DNA from: JBGPTK01 sp041497605
GTDB lineage: Bacteria > Acidobacteriota > Terriglobia > Acidiferrales > UBA7541
DNA: 18,309 nt
Reading direction: 5' to 3'
Assembly (NCBI GenBank): GCA_041497605.1
Contig: JBGQGW010000041.1
Location: 1 to 18,309 of the forward strand
Shown: positions 13,781 through 18,309 of the stretch, one piece after another
Position numbering within the stretch: the first letter of the stretch is position 1
Layout of the letters: every line of letters begins with the position of its first letter
Made by a program: the position numbers and the translations under genes
The notes under the pieces: generated by a model
The model's input: the letters and a program-made list of their open reading frames with translations, nothing else
Databases searched by the model: none
Told to the model about the DNA's origin: nothing

Positions 13781-15805
13781 CTATTTCTTCGAATTCCGGC
13801 TGACCGTGCCATTTCCAAAGCGGTCCATCGCCATCTCCCAACCCTCGGGAATGAACTGCGTGCTGTTGATTCCTTCGATCACCGCGCATCCTTCGACCTG
13901 GTTGCCCGGCTTCAACGATTCCCAGCGATAAATTTGCGCTACGCCGTCCGCGCTTCCCCAACCCACCGCCCTCGTCCCGCTCTTTGCATGGGAAGAATCC
14001 GGCCCTTCCATCGGACGTTCCGCGATACGCGGAGCCGGCATCGCTTTGTTCACCCGCACGCGCACCAGCTCCAGCAAGACGTCGGTTACCGGTTCTCCGC
14101 CGGCCGGACTTCGGCCTCCCGTGAGTGCCGCTTTCAAATCCTGCGAATTTTTCAGTGAAGATTCAGCCACCGGCGCGGGGACGGAATGCCCTCCATTTCT
14201 CGTCACATCAAATTCGATCGCAAAACTCAATCCCTTCGGCTGAATCCCCTCGCCCAGCAAATCTTTGATGCCTTCCGCCTTCATCTCCTCCAGAAGTTGG
14301 CGAATCTGGCCCATGCTCCCCTCGGAAAATTTTATTCCCGGCAGGCTCCGCTCATACACGTGGCAAACACCGGAGACCGAAGATCCGAATGCGCTGAACA
14401 CAGGCCCAAGCGAAAATAGCCGGACAGATTTCAATCCTGCCTTTTCAGCCACGCCGCAGGCAAACAGGCCTCCGTTGCCTCCGTAGGCAAAGAGCACGTG
14501 ATTCGAGAAATCCATCTGGAGTTCCGCTTGTGCGGCGCCGATCGTGCCGGCAGCCATTTCGAAAGCCCGGTCAATAATCGTTTTGCAGGCCTCATCCACG
14601 GAAATGTGCAGCGGCTTCGCCACCATCTCTTCGATGGTTTGTCGCGCCAGGTCCTTGTCAATCGGCTTCGTCCCGCCGAGAAAGTATTCGGGATTGATGA
14701 TCCCTGCAGTCACGAATGCATCGGTCAGTGTAGGCTGATCCCCTCCCAACGCGTAGCACGCCGGCCCCGGGAACGAACCCATGCTCTCCGGACCGAGTTG
14801 CACCCCGCGCTTCTCGCCGGCACCCGCCGGATGCACCTTGACGACACTGCCGCCGCCCAACGCGATGCTGCGCAAGTACGGGAGAGAGATTCCCACGGAA
14901 ATACCAAAGAAGTCGGAAGGCTTCCGGTAGATCGGTTCCGCATTTTTCAAGACGCTGACCTTTGCAGTTGTTCCCCCGATATCCATCGCGACCACGTCGT
15001 TCAAACCATACATTCTTGCCAGGTAGGCGCTGCCATGAATGCCAAGAATCGGTCCCGATTCGATCGTATCGATTGCCTTGGTCTTCGCGATTCCCGCCAC
15101 GCCGCCGTTGATATGGCTCACCAGAAACGAGCCCATGTATCGCGACGTTTCCCGCAGCTCATCCTCCGCCTTGAACAATGTGGCTGCCAGCGCCCCATGC
15201 GTATAGGCATTGATCAGGGCACAGTACGTGCGCGTCTGATCTTCCGCGCTCTGCGAAATGTCGATCCCCGCGAGCACCGGCACGGAGCCCAGGAAGTGGT
15301 CCGGATACTGCTGATCGATGGTTCTTTTCACCGAGAGCTCGCGCTGGGGATCGCGGTGGGAATCCTTCATGCTCACGCAGATTCTGCGAACGCCTTTTTC
15401 CAGAAGCGATCGCGCCGCATTCATGATTTCGGATTCGTCCGCGGATTCGCTCACGCCGATCACATCCGCCTCGGCCACCAGCCGGTTCAAAACAATGCTG
15501 CGAGGTTCCGCGCCGTACAGCCGCTTCTCCTCCCCTGCGGAAACGAGTAATCCAATTCTAGGACCGTGCGATTCGGCAAGAACGTTGGAAGTGATAGTGG
15601 TCGACCACCGGATTAACTCGATCTCTTCCAGAAAGCGGCTGGTATCCTGGAAGCCTGCTTGCGACGCCCCCTGCGCCAGGCAGTCGAACAGGCACACCGT
15701 CAGGTCGTGCGGAGTCGTATCCACTTTCACGCACACAACATTCTGGCCATCCGTGAACAGGCCATCCGTCAATGTCCCGCCCACATCGATATCTACTGTC
15801 CACAC
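13781..15805 (-). CDS. Hydantoinase A family ASKHA ATPase, copy 1 (Apc alpha/alpha'-like)
   Basis: Protein of 674 residues, second HyuA-family ATPase in the cassette. Motifs: phosphate-1 DVGGTLTD at 7-14, phosphate-2 DIGGTTAK at 275-282, LGGGS at 316-320, the signature PGPACYALGGDQPTLTDA near 346-363, adenosine motif AYGGNGG at 440-446. The phosphate-2 motif ends in Lys where copy 2 has Asp, and its SHINGGVAGIA replaces IQSSGG. The start is GTG with a GAGG ribosome site five bases upstream. The GTG lies inside the 3' end of the RutB-like gene: the two overlap by 13 bp and use different frames. It is the first structural gene of the core complex and, with copy 2, gives the two-ATPase composition seen in acetophenone carboxylase and not in single-HyuA hydantoinases. 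About 70 kDa, close to Apc1. Confidence 0.92.
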   Translation of the reverse strand: MWTVDIDVGGTLTDGLFTDGQNVVCVKVDTTPHDLTVCLFDCLAQGASQAGFQDTSRFLEEIELIRWSTTITSNVLAESHGPRIGLLVSAGEEKRLYGAEPRSIVLNRLVAEADVIGVSESADESEIMNAARSLLEKGVRRICVSMKDSHRDPQRELSVKRTIDQQYPDHFLGSVPVLAGIDISQSAEDQTRTYCALINAYTHGALAATLFKAEDELRETSRYMGSFLVSHINGGVAGIAKTKAIDTIESGPILGIHGSAYLARMYGLNDVVAMDIGGTTAKVSVLKNAEPIYRKPSDFFGISVGISLPYLRSIALGGGSVVKVHPAGAGEKRGVQLGPESMGSFPGPACYALGGDQPTLTDAFVTAGIINPEYFLGGTKPIDKDLARQTIEEMVAKPLHISVDEACKTIIDRAFEMAAGTIGAAQAELQMDFSNHVLFAYGGNGGLFACGVAEKAGLKSVRLFSLGPVFSAFGSSVSGVCHVYERSLPGIKFSEGSMGQIRQLLEEMKAEGIKDLLGEGIQPKGLSFAIEFDVTRNGGHSVPAPVAESSLKNSQDLKAALTGGRSPAGGEPVTDVLLELVRVRVNKAMPAPRIAERPMEGPDSSHAKSGTRAVGWGSADGVAQIYRWESLKPGNQVEGCAVIEGINSTQFIPEGWEMAMDRFGNGTVSRNSKK

Positions 15806-16491
15806 GGGGCCCTCACCGCGCGCGACTCCAAAATCGCAATCAAATCTTCCGATTTCGCCGACCAGCCGAAAAAGGATTCCACGTTATAGAGCGTCGCTTC
15901 CTGCACGCTGGCGTTTCCCGCGGGCATACTGCCGTCTCGAAGCAGGATTGGCCAGTAGTCCTGAAAATAAGCATCCCGCAGCGTCGATTCCACGCACACG
16001 TTGGTGGCAATCCCCGCGAAGAATAGATACCGGATCCCGCGCACGCGGAGCTGCGAATCAAGTGTCGTACCCGCAAAGCCGCTGTACCGGGTTTTTGTGA
16101 TCACCAGGTCGCCTTCTTCGGGCGCCAGTTCATCCACAATCGCGAAATCCCAGGTTCCCTCGGTCAGGAGCTTCCCTTTCAACTCCGGCCGTTTGTTCAT
16201 CAGATGCATCGCCAGTTCTTTGTGCCAATTCGGGGAATTGGGCCCGCCGCTATTGCTCAGATCCGGTTTGTATCCCATCTGGAGATAGACAACCGGCATC
16301 TCTGCCCGCCGCGCTGCCGCCAGAACTGCTCGAATCGCTCGAACGACGCGCTGGGCATCGGAGAGGTCCGCTCCCGCAATATCCAGCATCCCGCCTTTGC
16401 TGGCGAACGCATTCTGCATGTCCACCGCGACGATCGCGGCTCGATCGAAATCAACCGCGATCGCTTCCGGTTTGGCATTCAGTTCCGTCAC
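15793..16491 (-). CDS. RutB-like isochorismatase-family cysteine amidohydrolase
   Basis: Protein of 232 residues that aligns with E. coli RutB (ureidoacrylate amidohydrolase, pyrimidine degradation) over its whole length: VDMQNAF at 23-29, GGPNSPNWHK at 82-91, LKGKLLTEGTWDF, TKTRYSGF at 132-139, GIATNVCVEST at 160-170 and FFGW near the C-terminus. The catalytic residues Asp24, Lys133 and Cys166 fall at the same positions as in RutB. The family removes carbamate or ammonia from ureido compounds, and N-carbamoylsarcosine amidohydrolase is a relative that partners a HyuA/HyuB hydantoinase. No other rut genes are nearby, so uracil breakdown is unlikely. Start is GTG with a weak ribosome site, chosen because it lines up with the RutB N-terminus. 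It ends 13 bp inside HyuA copy 1 and lies 73 bp after the alpha/beta-hydrolase. Confidence 0.9.
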   Translation of the reverse strand: MTELNAKPEAIAVDFDRAAIVAVDMQNAFASKGGMLDIAGADLSDAQRVVRAIRAVLAAARRAEMPVVYLQMGYKPDLSNSGGPNSPNWHKELAMHLMNKRPELKGKLLTEGTWDFAIVDELAPEEGDLVITKTRYSGFAGTTLDSQLRVRGIRYLFFAGIATNVCVESTLRDAYFQDYWPILLRDGSMPAGNASVQEATLYNVESFFGWSAKSEDLIAILESRAVRAPCGQ

Positions 16492-16564
16492 AATTCTTAG
16501 GAATCTCCCGCCGCGATTTCCGTCCCCTATCCAAACATCGATCCAAACCTACAGCCCTGCTCCC

Positions 16565-17290
16565 CTAGTCGCGCCCGGCTTCGATAATCTTTCCCGCCAA
16601 TCCCAACGAATTCGTAAACAGCACCTCATGGCTTCCCGGCATTTGCACCAGCCGGTACAGGCCGAGCCTGCTGGACATGCGCGGATGCCAGCCCCACTCT
16701 CCGGGAGGAAGAGCTGCGTCTTCCGTGCAATTGATAAAGCTTTTCGGAATTTCGAGTGAGTAGAACTTCTTCAAGTCCAGTTTGTCCTGGCTCGGTTGAT
16801 AAGGCTCCGGTGACAATTGCGAGTAGGCCCATTTCGCCATTTCCAGGTCGGCATCGTTGATAAACGCTTCGCGCCAGATCGGAAACGGGAGCATCACTGT
16901 CTGGTCCGCGGAATTTTTGGACAACTGCTCAAAAAGAGTGGCGTAGACCGGCGGTATTTCGTCCGTCAGGGATTTGCCATCCTGGAGCACAAACCCATTC
17001 AGGAATATCAGCCGCTTGATTCGTTCGGGAATTGCTTCGGCAACTTTCGAGATAATGGTCCCGCCGAAGCTGTGTCCTAACAGCACGATGTCCATTAGAG
17101 AATTGCCGGTGATGTAATCCACGATCGATCGCACGCAATCCGCGTGGTTCACGTTCTTGTTCACGCCCTTGCCATGGCCGGCAATGGTCGGGGCGAGTGC
17201 TTTGTGGCCTTTCTCTATCAAGTGGTCGATCGTGGATTGCCACGCGGACCCGTCATGCCAGGAACCGTGTACCAAGACGAAGATTGCCAC
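16565..17290 (-). CDS. Alpha/beta-fold hydrolase (plant methylesterase / hydroxynitrile lyase-like family)
   Basis: Protein of 241 residues with no signal peptide, so cytoplasmic. Oxyanion-hole segment LVHGSWHDGSAW begins at residue 6; nucleophile Ser74 in GHSFGG; Asp191 (CTEDAALP) and His221 (PGSHEVLF) complete the likely triad. Small single-domain proteins of this type hydrolyse methyl esters of aromatic acids or small ketone/cyanohydrin substrates; function here is unknown. The start is GTG with AGGAG nine bases upstream. It is the first gene of the cassette, transcribed after a 199-bp gap from the TonB receptor, and could release the pathway's starting acid or ketone from an ester (inference). 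An unrelated housekeeping esterase is possible. Confidence 0.85.
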   Translation of the reverse strand: MAIFVLVHGSWHDGSAWQSTIDHLIEKGHKALAPTIAGHGKGVNKNVNHADCVRSIVDYITGNSLMDIVLLGHSFGGTIISKVAEAIPERIKRLIFLNGFVLQDGKSLTDEIPPVYATLFEQLSKNSADQTVMLPFPIWREAFINDADLEMAKWAYSQLSPEPYQPSQDKLDLKKFYSLEIPKSFINCTEDAALPPGEWGWHPRMSSRLGLYRLVQMPGSHEVLFTNSLGLAGKIIEAGRD

Positions 17291-17335
17291 GGCAGGTTCT
17301 CCTGAAGATCCTACGAATCAAGTTAACAAACACTT

Positions 17336-17364
17336 CCAATAACACGCCGGGCGCGCGTTCGCAA
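17336..17364 (-). promoter_or_regulatory. Candidate promoter of the hydrolase-carboxylase operon
   Basis: On the minus strand TTGCGA (17364-17359) and TATTGG (17341-17336) are separated by 17 bases, a 4/6 and 3/6 match to sigma70-type hexamers, about 45 bp before the GTG of the alpha/beta-hydrolase. It sits in the only upstream gap of the cassette. Weak hexamers in a GC-rich genome; treat as a guess. Confidence 0.22.
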
Positions 17365-17436
17365 CTCAGGAGTTCGAATTCTAGGGCGAACCCGAGCTCC
17401 TCGATTGCTTCCTATCCCAGACCCTGTGCGGGAACT

Positions 17437-17478
17437 GCAGGGTGGGCACGAATCCACCGTTTCGTGGCCCCACCCTGC
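17437..17478 (-). terminator. Long stem-loop downstream of the TonB receptor gene
   Basis: GCAGGGTGGG at 17437-17446 pairs with CCCACCCTGC at 17469-17478 (10 bp); CACGAA at 17447-17452 pairs with TTCGTG at 17461-17466 (6 bp), leaving a two-base bulge and an eight-base loop. The structure begins about 11 bases after the receptor's TAA. No U-tract follows on the minus strand, so it is either a non-canonical terminator, an RNA 3'-end stabiliser, or a repeated palindromic unit. It separates the receptor from the downstream catabolic cassette. Confidence 0.5.
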
Positions 17479-17489
17479 CAAGACGACGG

Positions 17490-18309
17490 TTAGAAAGAGA
17501 ACTTAGCCGCGAACTGAAGTTGCCGCGGGTTCAACATAGTCCTTGGCCCGCCGAACTGAGGATTCGGAACCGGAGGCCCTGCGACGGGACAACCTGCTAT
17601 CTGAATCTTCTGGATCGCGATAGACGTGCTGTCTTTGTAATGCGTGGGAATTTGTCCACTGCAAAACGCATACGTGCCGTAGACGGAAGTGACCTCGTCC
17701 ACATTCGGCCGGTTGAACACGTTGAACGCATCCATCATCAGGTCGAGCCTCAACTTCTCTCCAATTTTAAAGAACCGGGAGATGCGCAGGTCCACGGCCC
17801 TCAGGTTGTCGCCCCAATACGTATTCCTGGCCGCCAGCCCCACACGATCCGTCACCGGATTTGTATCCCCGTTTGGGTCGAACCCAACGAACATGGTGAA
17901 CGGGCGGGCAGATTGCACCGTCACGATGCCGCTGAATTCGAAGTTCCTGATAAATGATTTATTCGGCGTATCCGCCACAAAGTTTCCAATGAAGCGACTG
18001 CGAACGTCCTGGTTAGAATTGGCCCGTTCCAAGTTCCTTCGATAGAAGTCTTGCGGCGTACTAACGAACGTGGTGAACGTACCGTCATCGAGCGTTTTCG
18101 AAAACGTATAATTCGCGTTGAGCCGGAAGTACTTGCCGGCTTTTTCGTTCACCTGCAGTGTTAAGCCGTGGTAAACGGAGTTGCCGCTGTTGTCTGTGTA
18201 GTACAGCAGCCCGGAATTATTATAGAGCGGCCCGCTGAAATTTTCCTTGCCGGCAGAAAAGCCCGGAGGCGGAGGCGGCGCCGCGGCACAGGTTGTGACG
18301 GAGTTCGTA
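17490..18309 (-). CDS. TonB-dependent receptor, Oar-like, C-terminal part (5' end outside window)
   Basis: Frame open from the window edge to a TAA at 17490; 272 visible residues of the outer-membrane beta-barrel. A Pro-rich stretch (APPPPPG) comes first, then YHGLTLQVNEKAGKYFRLNANYTFSKTLDDG, FIGNFVADTP, WGDNLRAVDLRISRFFKIGEKLRLDLMMDAFNVFNRPNV and NPRQLQFAAKFSF. These alternating-strand motifs and the terminal Phe are typical of the large acidobacterial receptors with an N-terminal carboxypeptidase-regulatory-like domain; the N-terminal plug and regulatory domain would be upstream of the window. Four Cys-containing loops are unremarkable. The gene ends at a strong stem-loop, so it is probably not in the same transcript as the hydrolase, though a substrate-uptake link to the cassette is possible. 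Ligand unknown. Confidence 0.87.
   Translation of the reverse strand, partial: TNSVTTCAAAPPPPPGFSAGKENFSGPLYNNSGLLYYTDNSGNSVYHGLTLQVNEKAGKYFRLNANYTFSKTLDDGTFTTFVSTPQDFYRRNLERANSNQDVRSRFIGNFVADTPNKSFIRNFEFSGIVTVQSARPFTMFVGFDPNGDTNPVTDRVGLAARNTYWGDNLRAVDLRISRFFKIGEKLRLDLMMDAFNVFNRPNVDEVTSVYGTYAFCSGQIPTHYKDSTSIAIQKIQIAGCPVAGPPVPNPQFGGPRTMLNPRQLQFAAKFSF

Noticed and set aside
14498..15550. Plus-strand 350-codon open frame, and a similar one at 11862-12953
   Set aside because: Both are antisense to the HyuA genes; the translations are Arg/His/Ala-rich and unlike any family, typical shadows of GC-rich coding DNA.
9163..15805. Biotin-dependent aryl-ketone carboxylase of the acetovanillone type
   Set aside because: No biotin carboxylase, carboxyltransferase or biotinyl (AMKM-like) domain; the subunits are of the HyuA/HyuB type.
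15793..16491. Part of a rut pyrimidine-degradation operon
   Set aside because: The protein matches RutB closely, but none of the other rut genes is present and the neighbours are HyuA/HyuB-type genes.
1..18309. tRNA, rRNA, CRISPR array, transposase or integrase
   Set aside because: No cloverleaf, rRNA-like segment, regularly spaced repeat or recombinase motif was recognised by eye on either strand.

Overview
The window is a stretch of bacterial chromosome at roughly 58-60% G+C (estimated by eye). Every gene I can support lies on the minus strand, so transcription runs from high to low coordinates. Three features suggest an Acidobacteriota-like soil organism: the C-terminus of a large Oar-like TonB-dependent receptor, a secreted S9-type peptidase with WD40-like PD40 repeats, and palindromic intergenic elements. 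This placement is an inference; there is no rRNA or other taxonomic marker in the window.

Layout in transcription order. (a) 18309-17490: 3' part of a TonB-dependent receptor, followed by a strong hairpin. (b) 17290-8125: a tight cassette of an alpha/beta-hydrolase, a RutB-like cysteine amidohydrolase, HyuA-type ATPase 1, a small zinc-binding subunit, HyuA-type ATPase 2, a HyuB-type subunit and a UroD-fold protein. (c) 8094-5655: a feruloyl-CoA-synthase-like ligase and a 4-hydroxybenzoyl-CoA-thioesterase-like hotdog protein, probably the tail of the same operon. (d) 5654-5439: a gene-free spacer with three consecutive hairpins. (e) 5438-2749: a MetE-core zinc methyltransferase-like protein and a SAM methyltransferase with two tandem winged-helix-like segments, 8 bp apart. 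(f) 2652-1267: an SthA-type NAD(P) transhydrogenase. (g) 1128-1: the 5' part of a secreted S9-type peptidase, cut by the window edge.

The core of interest is 15805-6187. Two different HyuA-like ASKHA ATPases, one Zn-ribbon gamma-like subunit and one HyuB-like subunit are the four components of the acetophenone carboxylase (Apc alpha, alpha', beta, gamma) core, in the gene order HyuA-small-HyuA-HyuB. The UroD-fold gene sits where the fifth (epsilon) subunit of Apc would be expected, and an acyl-CoA ligase follows, as it does in the acetophenone pathway (carboxylation, then CoA activation of the beta-keto acid). The ligase resembles feruloyl-CoA synthase and the thioesterase resembles 4-hydroxybenzoyl-CoA thioesterase, so an aromatic or phenylpropanoid-type ketone is a reasonable substrate guess.

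The RutB-like amidohydrolase at the head of the core supports a competing model: ATP-dependent opening of a cyclic amide by HyuA/HyuB followed by N-carbamoyl (ureido) hydrolysis, as in N-methylhydantoin/N-carbamoylsarcosine degradation. The sequence alone does not decide between the two. No regulator, transporter, tRNA, rRNA, CRISPR array or transposase gene was found.
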